DNA from: UBA1181 sp963619325
GTDB taxonomy: Bacteria; Bacteroidota; Bacteroidia; Bacteroidales; Paludibacteraceae
Length of the DNA stretch: 64,000 bases
NCBI GenBank assembly: GCA_963619325.1
Contig: CAVEVQ010000004.1
Location: forward strand, 1-64,000
Direction: 5' to 3'
The translations under genes were made by a program, and so were the position numbers. Positions 44,371 through 52,266 of the stretch are shown here, in pieces (positions within the stretch are counted from its first letter, which is position 1; each line of letters begins with the position of its first letter). The notes beneath the pieces are model-generated. The model ran no database searches. It saw only the letters and a program-made list of their open reading frames with translations, and was not told the origin of the DNA.

Positions 44371-45715
44371 AATAGAAGAAACATATAGTGTACTTTGTGA
44401 GCCAAATATTCAATATTCAAAGGCTATTCATAGTCGTGTCAAGGAGTTGTCTCTTTTTTCTGACGAAGTGGTGCAAACCAAAGTTGATGATATTCGTGTA
44501 GTAGAACTATTTGCTGGTGTCGGTGGCTTTCGTATTGGATTGGAACGTGCTTCTGAACGATACAAGACGATATGGAACAATCAGTGGGAACCTTCAACAA
44601 AGCGACAGGATGCAAGTATCATCTATTGCCATCGGTTCGGTACGGATGGACATTGTAATGAGGACATTGCATCTGTTCCAACGAGTGAGATACCTGATAG
44701 TGATTTGTTGTGCGGTGGATTTCCTTGTCAGGACTACTCTGTGGCGACAACGTTGCAGCGTTCAAGTGGCATTGAGGGCAAGAAGGGTGTTCTCTGGTGG
44801 CAGATTTACCGCATATTGTTAGAGAAGGGTGACAAACGTCCGAAATATCTAATGTTAGAAAATGTAGATCGACTGCTCAATTCACCTGCAAAGCAACGGG
44901 GGCGAGACTTTGCTATTATACTCTCTTCTCTCGCCAATTTGGGCTATACTGTTGAGTGGCGTGTGGTGAATGCAGCTGAATATGGTATGCCACAGCGTCG
45001 TCGTAGAACATATATTATTGCATATCAAATAGATACAAAACTTAACATTCAGTATTTGTCAGAGAAAGACAAATTTGATTGGGTATTGTTAAATGGTGTG
45101 ATGGCAAAGGCGTTCCCTTGTCAGAAAAAAGATAAAACGAGGGGTAATTTTTCTATTTCAATGGATATTGCCGATGTTTCTGAAAACTTCAATAAAGGGA
45201 AGAAAATGAGTCCTTTTCATAATTCAGGAGTGATGAGTGAAGGCGAAGTTTTCACGCTTGATACGCTATCTGTTTATGACGGACATTGCATCACATTGGG
45301 CGAGATTTTGGTGGATGAGAAAGAAGTTCCGGTGGAGTTCGTCATTTCAAACGAAGAGTTGCCGAAATGGGAGTATTTGAAGGGACATAAATCGCTGAAG
45401 CGTGTGAATAAAACCACTGGGTATGAGTATAATTATAGTGAGGGAGCGATGGCATTTCCCGACTATCTTGACCGTGCTTCGCGTACCATCATTACTGGCG
45501 AAGGCGGTGCTGCCCCATCACGTTTTAAGCACATCATCCGCACTGCAAATGGACACTACCGACGTCTTCTTCCTATTGAGTTAGAACGATTAAATATGTT
45601 CCCAGACAATCACACAAAAGGAGCGAGCGATTTGCGTCGTGCTTTCCTTATGGGAAACGCTTTAGTGACTGGGATTGTAGAGAGGATAGGAATTGTTTTG
45701 GCAGGAAGAATGTAA
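44360..45715 (+). CDS. DNA (cytosine-5-)-methyltransferase, partner of the Sau3AI-like enzyme
   Basis: It methylates cytosine in the sequence cut by the partner nuclease. Start at ATG 44360 (MSYKIEETY, 451 residues); the in-frame TTG two codons upstream is not used. C5-MTase motifs in order: I VELFAGVGGFRIGLE (about 50-64), IV with the catalytic cysteine GGFPCQDYSVA (about 115-125), VI LENVDRLL (about 160), VIII QRRRRTYIIAY (about 212), a target-recognition region (about 240-370), IX RRLLPIELERLNMFP, and X GNALVTGIVERIG. All motifs are intact. An N-terminal extension of about 50 residues precedes motif I. Translational overlap with the endonuclease gene makes the pairing firm. Confidence 0.95.
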   Translation: MSYKIEETYSVLCEPNIQYSKAIHSRVKELSLFSDEVVQTKVDDIRVVELFAGVGGFRIGLERASERYKTIWNNQWEPSTKRQDASIIYCHRFGTDGHCNEDIASVPTSEIPDSDLLCGGFPCQDYSVATTLQRSSGIEGKKGVLWWQIYRILLEKGDKRPKYLMLENVDRLLNSPAKQRGRDFAIILSSLANLGYTVEWRVVNAAEYGMPQRRRRTYIIAYQIDTKLNIQYLSEKDKFDWVLLNGVMAKAFPCQKKDKTRGNFSISMDIADVSENFNKGKKMSPFHNSGVMSEGEVFTLDTLSVYDGHCITLGEILVDEKEVPVEFVISNEELPKWEYLKGHKSLKRVNKTTGYEYNYSEGAMAFPDYLDRASRTIITGEGGAAPSRFKHIIRTANGHYRRLLPIELERLNMFPDNHTKGASDLRRAFLMGNALVTGIVERIGIVLAGRM

Positions 45716-45773
45716 AGAGGGAAGAATAGATTGCGTCTGCCACAAAAATCCAAAACTTTTTCAAACTTTTTCG

Positions 45774-45781
45774 TAACTTTG
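45774..45781 (+). promoter_or_regulatory. Putative -7 box (TAACTTTG) of the activase gene
   Basis: An exact TAnnTTTG match lies 85 bp before the ATG at 45867. Confidence 0.5.
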
Positions 45782-45866
45782 CCAAAGGCTTTTTTCGTTA
45801 CCTTATTTGTAGAAAAAAGTGCTGAGTTAGAATAAAGAAGGAAAAGAAGAAAAATTATTTTAAGGT

Positions 45867-48800
45867 ATGTTTAAAATAGGTCTCGATGTTGGTTCTACAA
45901 CTGCTAAGATAGTCGTGTTGAACGACAAGCAAGAGGTTGTTTACTCGTCGTACAGACGCCATTTAGCGAATGTCAAAGGGGCAATTGCTGCTTTTCTTGA
46001 GGAGTTGAATTCCATCTTGACAACTGAAAAATTCACATTGTCTATCACTGGCTCCGTCGGGTTGGGTGTAGCAGAACGCTATAATATTCCTTTTGTGCAG
46101 GAGGTGATCGCAGCGTCTGAATTTACTAAAAAAGTGCACCCCGAAATATCCACAATCATTGATATTGGTGGCGAGGATGCTAAAATTGTATATCTGAACA
46201 ACGGTCAGGTGTCAGACCTTCGCATGAATGGAAACTGTGCTGGCGGTACGGGTGCGTTTATTGACCAAATGGCGCTCTGCTTGGGTGTTGAGGTAACGGA
46301 TTTGGATGGGTTGGCAAAGAATGCCTCTCACATCTATCCTATCGCTTCTCGTTGTGGCGTGTTCTCAAAGACAGACATTCAAAATTTGATTGCTCGTAAT
46401 GTTTCGAAAGAGGATATTGCGGCATCTATCTTTAGGGCTGTGGCCGTGCAGACAGCGAGTGCGCTCTCGCATGGTTGTGAGGTTCGTCCGAAAGTGTTGT
46501 TTTGTGGTGGTCCGCTCACTTTTATCGGTTCGCTTAGAAAGGCCATTGCCGATTATTTCCGTCTCAATCTGGAGCAAGACTGTGTGGTTCTTGATAATGC
46601 CAACATCATTCCTGCATGGGGTACTGCCCTCTTCAAGAATGATATGGAGCCTATCGACATCAAGGAATTGACTGACCGATTGAGCAAGGAGCCTGAACCG
46701 CAGACACAAACGCAAAATCCAAATCGCAACAGGACAAATGTCTCTCTTCCTCCTATTTTCAAGGACGAAGAAGAGTTTTTAGCGTGGAAGGGAGAGAAAG
46801 AACGCATGCACATTCCGGTGGTCAACTTGGCGGAATGTAAGGGAAAGACTTATTTGGGTATTGATTCAGGGTCTACAACGACAAAAGTCGTGTTGATCAA
46901 TGAGCAGGGCGATATACTCTTCAAATATTACACGCATAATGGTGGAAACCCAATCGAAGCCGTTCATCGAGGTTTGGAGCGTCTAAAGGCTCGTTGTGAG
47001 GAGGAAAAGTTAGATCTTCATATCACGGCAGGATGTTCCACGGGATATGGTGAGGACTTGATTAAAGCTGCCTATTCGCTTGATTATGGAATGATAGAGA
47101 CGATGGCGCACTATGTGGCGGCAAAAAACATGTGTCCTGATGTGTCGTTTATCCTTGATATTGGTGGTCAGGACATGAAAGCCATCTATGTAGAGAATGG
47201 TGCGTTGACACACATGGAGATAAACGAGGCATGTTCTTCGGGTTGTGGTTCGTTTATAGAGACGTTTGCCAACACTTTGGGTTGTGAAATCTCGGACTTC
47301 GTTTACCAAGCGTGCCAGAGCAAGGATCCGTGCGACCTCGGAACTCGTTGCACGGTGTTCATGAACTCGAAAGTGAAGCAGGTGCTTCGTGAGGGTTATG
47401 CAGTGAGCGACATTGCTGCAGGACTTGCTTATTCAGTGGTGAAGAACTGCTTGTTTAAAGTATTGAAAATCAAGAACTACGATGACCTTGGCAAGAATAT
47501 CGTTCTTCAAGGGGGAACGATGAAAAACGACTCTATCGTCAAGGCATTTGAGAATCTGACGGGGAAGACAGTATATTGCAACAATGTGCCTGAGCTGATG
47601 GGTGCGTATGGATGTGCACTTTATGCAAAGCGTATGTGCGACGAGCAGAAGGAGGCTACCCCACTTGACACGTTCCTTAACTCGGCAGAGTATGATACGA
47701 AGTTATTGGCTTGCAAGGGTTGTGAAAACAATTGTCAGATTTCAAAATATATCTTCAAAAACGGAGGTGTTTACTATTCAGGAAACAAATGTGAGAAAAT
47801 CTTCCATAACGGACAGGCAGATGCGAAGCCAGGCATAGATATGAGCAACCGCAAATATCATGAGTTGTTTGATCGTGCCGAGATTCCTTCTCAGTTGACT
47901 CATCCATTGATGAAGATGGGAATCCCGCGTGCGCTTAATATGTACGAGGAGTTTCCTTTCTGGCATACTTTCTTCACGGAGTGTAACATAGAGGTGGTGC
48001 TTTCGTCGACGTCGACTTATCGCAATTACGAGAAGGGTGTCCACTCAGTCATGTCTGATAACATTTGTTTCCCTGCAAAATTGGTGCATAGCCATATCTA
48101 TGAGTTGCAGCAGAAAGGTGTTGACAGAATTTTCTTTCCACGTGTTGTATACGAAAAGGAGGAAGACAAGTCGGTTGCCAACAGTTTCAACTGCCCTATC
48201 ATTATCGGTTATCCAGAAGTAGTGAACAGTGCTATTGAGTCGGAGATTCCAATAGATTCGCCAGTCATATCGTTTAAAGATGACGAGTTGCTTTTGAAGC
48301 AGTTGTATAGATACATGGAGACGTTGGGTGTGCCTAAGAAGGTGATCAAGAATGCGCATGATAAGGCTTTGAAGGAGTATAGCGAGTTTGGTTTGAATCT
48401 TCGCAAGATCAATGAGGAGGCATTTGAGAAATCGCAGAAGGAAGGACGTATGACCATCGTTTTAGCGGGACGTCCGTACCATACTGATCCGTTAGTGCAA
48501 CATAAGATCTCCGAGATGATTTCTCAGATGGGTGTAGATGTTGTGACAGAGGAGATTACGAGGAAAACAAACAATGGCGAACAGGAGGCATTTATAATTA
48601 AACAATGGTCGTTCGTAAATAGAATTTTGAACTCAGCGCAGTGGGTTGCGCGTCAAGGACGCAACGTTCATTTTGTGGAGACGACCTCGTTTGGTTGTGG
48701 TCCTGATGCCTTCTTCGTGGATGAAGTTCGTTCGTTATTGAATCGTTATGGTAAGCCATTGACGTTGTTGAAGATTGACGATATCAACAATGTTGGATCT

Positions 48801-50105
48801 ATGAAGTTGAGAGTCCGTTCGCTCATTGAGAGTTTGAAATTTGATGCGAAGGAGACGACAGAGGTGAAGGAATTTGTGAAGCCGACACGCTTTGAGGTGG
48901 GAGACAATGAGAAGCGTACTATTTTGGCTCCTTTTTTCACGGAGTATCTATCCCCTCTTTTTCCAGCGGCGTTCAAATGGGCGGGTTACAATCTTGTCTC
49001 TTTGCCGTTGAGTAATGCCGAGTCAAATGATATAGGATTAAAATATTCTAACAATGAGGTTTGTTATCCTGCCACGTTGATTGTGGGCGACTTGATTAAG
49101 GCTTTACAATCGGGCAAATACGATTTGGATAAAGTGGCTGTAGCTGTAACCCAGTTGGGACAATGTCGTGCCACGAACTATCCGCCATTGATTCGAAAGG
49201 CAATTGTAGATGCGGGACTTTCTCAGGTGCCAGTGATTGGAATTGGAGGAACGGACAACACGGAAGACCAGCCGGGATTCAAGTTGAATCTGATTAAAGC
49301 CGCTCCATTGATCATTTACGCTACGATGTATGGAGACTGGCTTTCAATCTTTTATCATGCGATAGCAGTTCGTGAGAAGAACAAAGGAGAGGCGCGAAAA
49401 TTACGAGACCTCTATTTAGAGAAAGCGAAGCCTTTGGTTGAGAAAGGAGATACGAAAGGTTTGTTGAAGTTGACGGGCGAGGCTGCAAGAGCGTTCAATG
49501 CCGTTCCTATCTATGAAGACAGGGTCTATCCGAAAGCGGGAATAACAGGCGAGATATTCTTAAAATTCAATCCGTATGCCCATCGTTATGTGCCAGATTG
49601 GTTGATGGAGCATGGTGTGGAGGTTATACCTTCAACGGTACATAATTTTTTCTTCCGGGCGTTCGTGAACTATAAGTTCAATCGCGAGAACTTTGTGAAA
49701 CGCTTCAAAGTGCCACCTTTGGTGATGGATATGGCATATAGTTTGATTCGCAGGGTGATGAACAAATTGGAGAAAGAGGCATCGCAGTTTAAGTTCTATA
49801 AACCAGAGCAAGACATCAAGACAATCAGTGAGTATGCGAAAGACATTGTGAGTCTGTCGGCTCAGTTTGGTGAGGGTTGGTTGTTGCCGGCAGAGGTGAT
49901 TGCTTTCATCAAGGACGGATGTAACAATGTGATTAGTATGCAGCCGTTTGGGTGTATAGCGAACCACATTGTGGCGCGAGGAATCGAGAAGAAACTCAAG
50001 AAAGAGTATCCGCAGCTCAATATGTTGTCGCTTGATTTTGATGGAGGTGTGAGTGAGGCGAACATTGCGAATCGCTTGCTGTTGTTTACTAGCAATATGA
50101 GATAG
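45867..50105 (+). CDS. Giant two-headed 2-hydroxyacyl-CoA dehydratase activase-like protein
   Basis: The 1412 residues fuse two ASKHA ATPase domains of the BadF/BcrA/HgdC type to a dehydratase-related region. Head 1: GLDVGSTTAKIVVLND (about 4-19) and NGNCAGGTGAFIDQM (about 124-138). Head 2: GIDSGSTTTKVVLIN (about 330-344) and NEACSSGCGSFIETF (about 453-467). Cysteines in the latter positions bridge a [4Fe-4S] cluster in known activases. A Cys-rich segment, ACKGCENNCQ, follows (about 614-623). The DUF2229-like part begins near GIPRALNMYEEFPFW (about 690), and a D-component-like C-terminal half follows. Known activases drive ATP-dependent one-electron reduction of a dehydratase; no separate dehydratase genes lie nearby. 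Such long proteins are widespread in anaerobes but their reaction is unproven. Confidence 0.88.
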   Translation: MFKIGLDVGSTTAKIVVLNDKQEVVYSSYRRHLANVKGAIAAFLEELNSILTTEKFTLSITGSVGLGVAERYNIPFVQEVIAASEFTKKVHPEISTIIDIGGEDAKIVYLNNGQVSDLRMNGNCAGGTGAFIDQMALCLGVEVTDLDGLAKNASHIYPIASRCGVFSKTDIQNLIARNVSKEDIAASIFRAVAVQTASALSHGCEVRPKVLFCGGPLTFIGSLRKAIADYFRLNLEQDCVVLDNANIIPAWGTALFKNDMEPIDIKELTDRLSKEPEPQTQTQNPNRNRTNVSLPPIFKDEEEFLAWKGEKERMHIPVVNLAECKGKTYLGIDSGSTTTKVVLINEQGDILFKYYTHNGGNPIEAVHRGLERLKARCEEEKLDLHITAGCSTGYGEDLIKAAYSLDYGMIETMAHYVAAKNMCPDVSFILDIGGQDMKAIYVENGALTHMEINEACSSGCGSFIETFANTLGCEISDFVYQACQSKDPCDLGTRCTVFMNSKVKQVLREGYAVSDIAAGLAYSVVKNCLFKVLKIKNYDDLGKNIVLQGGTMKNDSIVKAFENLTGKTVYCNNVPELMGAYGCALYAKRMCDEQKEATPLDTFLNSAEYDTKLLACKGCENNCQISKYIFKNGGVYYSGNKCEKIFHNGQADAKPGIDMSNRKYHELFDRAEIPSQLTHPLMKMGIPRALNMYEEFPFWHTFFTECNIEVVLSSTSTYRNYEKGVHSVMSDNICFPAKLVHSHIYELQQKGVDRIFFPRVVYEKEEDKSVANSFNCPIIIGYPEVVNSAIESEIPIDSPVISFKDDELLLKQLYRYMETLGVPKKVIKNAHDKALKEYSEFGLNLRKINEEAFEKSQKEGRMTIVLAGRPYHTDPLVQHKISEMISQMGVDVVTEEITRKTNNGEQEAFIIKQWSFVNRILNSAQWVARQGRNVHFVETTSFGCGPDAFFVDEVRSLLNRYGKPLTLLKIDDINNVGSMKLRVRSLIESLKFDAKETTEVKEFVKPTRFEVGDNEKRTILAPFFTEYLSPLFPAAFKWAGYNLVSLPLSNAESNDIGLKYSNNEVCYPATLIVGDLIKALQSGKYDLDKVAVAVTQLGQCRATNYPPLIRKAIVDAGLSQVPVIGIGGTDNTEDQPGFKLNLIKAAPLIIYATMYGDWLSIFYHAIAVREKNKGEARKLRDLYLEKAKPLVEKGDTKGLLKLTGEAARAFNAVPIYEDRVYPKAGITGEIFLKFNPYAHRYVPDWLMEHGVEVIPSTVHNFFFRAFVNYKFNRENFVKRFKVPPLVMDMAYSLIRRVMNKLEKEASQFKFYKPEQDIKTISEYAKDIVSLSAQFGEGWLLPAEVIAFIKDGCNNVISMQPFGCIANHIVARGIEKKLKKEYPQLNMLSLDFDGGVSEANIANRLLLFTSNMR

Positions 50106-50114
50106 GAACATAAG

Positions 50115-50155
50115 AAAGAGAGTTAACGTTTTGCACGTTGGTTCTCTTTTTTTTT
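50115..50155 (+). terminator. Terminator of the activase gene
   Basis: AAAGAGAGTTAACG (50115-50128) pairs with CGTTGGTTCTCTTT (50136-50149) through wobbles, followed by a run of about nine T. It starts 10 bp past the stop. Confidence 0.88.
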
Positions 50156-50172
50156 GATAAAATCAGAAAACA

Positions 50173-52215
50173 ATGAATTTTAAACGATTGATTATTATGG
50201 GATGTGCGTCTTCCCTACTGTTTTCAGGGTGTCAGAAAAATAATATGGATAAAGTGGCTCACTATTTGCCGAGTGATTGTGACACGACGGTAAGGATGGG
50301 AGACGATTTCTACCAATATTCAAATGGAGGATGGATGACTGCACATCCGATACCAGGAGAGAAAAGTAGGTTGAACACGTTTGATGTGTTGAACGATGAG
50401 AATTTGGATCGTTTGAAAGAGATTGTTGAGGCTGCACAGAAAGCAAAAGCAACGCAGGGTACGAATCAGCAGAAGATAGGCGATTACTATACTTTGGCGA
50501 TGGATTCAGCACGTCGCGAGCGTGAGGGCATCGTTCCTATTCAGTTTGTTTTGGATCGTATTGACCAGATGGATTGGATTTTAGATGGAGAGATTTTCGC
50601 AAAGGAGATTGCTTACCACCATCTTAACTTTGGAAATCCGTTTTTTGCAGTAGGATGCACACCAGACGCGAAAAACAGTTCGATGAACATCGGTGAACTT
50701 TGGCAGGATGGTATTGGTTTGCCTAATAGAGACTACTATTTTGACGAGTCGGCTAAAGGTCAAGAGATTATTGTAGCCTACAAGAAGATGGTGGCAAAAT
50801 ATCTTCAACTTTTAGGAGGAGACAGTGCAAGTGTGGGCAATCGTGCAGAGAAGATTTACGGTTTTGAGAAGAAAATGGCGGGACTGATGAATACGAAAGT
50901 AGAGAATCGTGACCCGCAAGCCACTTATAACAAGATGACTTTCGAGGAGTTGAAAAACGCTTATCCGTTGTTCAACTGGGAGGCTTATTTTGAGGAGTTT
51001 CCTGTTATGCCTGCGGAGATTACGGTAGGTCAACCGAAGTTTTTTAAAGGAGTCTTTGAGTTGTTGCAAAAGACAGACAAAACTGTTTTATCAGATTATC
51101 TCAAATATACTACCGTGCGAGGATTGTCTGGCTATTTATCTGATGAATATGCTTTGACAAAATTTGATTTCTATGGCAAAACATTGAGTGGAGTAACAGA
51201 GAGAAAGCCTCTATGGAAGCGTTCTTTGGATATGGTCCAAGGTATGTTGGGTCAGCCATTAGGTCAGTTGTTTGTAGAAAAATATTTCACAAAAGAAGCG
51301 AAGATGCGTATGCAGGTTCTTATAGAGGGCCTTCGCACAGCGTTTGGTCAGCGAATTGACAACTTGACCTGGATGTCGGATAGCACTAAAGTAGAGGCCC
51401 ATGAAAAGTTGGCGGCCATCAAAGTAAAGGTGGGCTACCCAGATGTTTGGGAGGACTACACAGAGGCGAAAATTGACACGACGAAGAGTCTTGTAGAGAA
51501 TTATATTGCACTCACCCACTTTGCCAGTGTCAAGTCGATGCGCGAAGTAGGTCGGCCTGTAGACAAGAACAAATGGTATATGACACCTCAAACGGTCAAC
51601 GCCTACTACAGTCCATTGAACAATGAGATAGTCTTTCCAGCAGGTATTCTACAACCACCGTTTTTCTATGCTGAAGGCGACGATGCCGTGAACTATGGTG
51701 CTATTGGCGTGGTGATAGGTCATGAGATGACACATGGGTTTGATGACCAGGGTAGGCAGTTTGGCAAAGATGGAAACTTGCACGATTGGTGGACGGCTAC
51801 AGATGCTGAACAATTTAAAGTAGCCACTGAGCGACTGAAGAATCGTTTTTCGAACGTGGTTGTGATTGATTCGATGCATTGTAATGGAGAGTTGACGCTT
51901 GGCGAGAACATAGCAGACCTTGGTGGATTGAACATTGCACACCAAGCCTTTTTGAATACGATGAAAGAGGGGTCTGATCCGATGATTGATGGGCAGACGG
52001 CAGATCAGCGTTTCATCTACGCCTATTCGAGAATTTGGGCAGGAAACTACCGTGATGAGTATCTCCGTCAGCAGGTGATGACCGACCCTCATGCCAATGG
52101 GCGATACAGAGTGAACACGCAATTGCCAATGTTGGATTTCTTTTACAGTGCATTTGGAATAACAGAGGCGGATTCAATGTATGTTGCGCCGGCAGATAGA
52201 ATCGTGATTTGGTAA
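50173..52215 (+). CDS. M13 family metallopeptidase lipoprotein (PepO/neprilysin-like)
   Basis: This zinc endopeptidase is probably anchored in an outer or inner membrane leaflet facing the periplasm or surface. The 680 residues begin with a lipoprotein signal (LLFSGC, Cys20). The M13 N-terminal domain starts DDFYQYSNGGWM (about 44-55). The zinc site is VIGHEMTHGFDDQGRQF (about 515-531) with HExxH, and the third ligand is in GENIADLGG (about 576-584). NAYYSPLNNEIVFPAGILQPPF, also an M13 hallmark, is present, and it ends in the usual VAPADRIVIW (CxxW replaced by IxxW). It lies 67 bp after the activase gene beyond a terminator, and uvrA follows with its own promoter. Confidence 0.94.
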   Translation: MNFKRLIIMGCASSLLFSGCQKNNMDKVAHYLPSDCDTTVRMGDDFYQYSNGGWMTAHPIPGEKSRLNTFDVLNDENLDRLKEIVEAAQKAKATQGTNQQKIGDYYTLAMDSARREREGIVPIQFVLDRIDQMDWILDGEIFAKEIAYHHLNFGNPFFAVGCTPDAKNSSMNIGELWQDGIGLPNRDYYFDESAKGQEIIVAYKKMVAKYLQLLGGDSASVGNRAEKIYGFEKKMAGLMNTKVENRDPQATYNKMTFEELKNAYPLFNWEAYFEEFPVMPAEITVGQPKFFKGVFELLQKTDKTVLSDYLKYTTVRGLSGYLSDEYALTKFDFYGKTLSGVTERKPLWKRSLDMVQGMLGQPLGQLFVEKYFTKEAKMRMQVLIEGLRTAFGQRIDNLTWMSDSTKVEAHEKLAAIKVKVGYPDVWEDYTEAKIDTTKSLVENYIALTHFASVKSMREVGRPVDKNKWYMTPQTVNAYYSPLNNEIVFPAGILQPPFFYAEGDDAVNYGAIGVVIGHEMTHGFDDQGRQFGKDGNLHDWWTATDAEQFKVATERLKNRFSNVVVIDSMHCNGELTLGENIADLGGLNIAHQAFLNTMKEGSDPMIDGQTADQRFIYAYSRIWAGNYRDEYLRQQVMTDPHANGRYRVNTQLPMLDFFYSAFGITEADSMYVAPADRIVIW

Positions 52216-52224
52216 AAATATCAT

Positions 52225-52232
52225 TAACTTTG
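52225..52232 (+). promoter_or_regulatory. Putative -7 box (TAACTTTG) of uvrA
   Basis: An exact TAnnTTTG match lies 34 bp before the uvrA ATG, just downstream of the peptidase stop. Confidence 0.5.
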
Positions 52233-52266
52233 TTATCCTTAAAGTTAAGAAATTGGTAACAAGTCT

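Noticed and set aside
48134..48149. TTCCACGTG in the activase gene as a parS
   Set aside because: The right half (TTGTA) does not match; coding sequence by chance.
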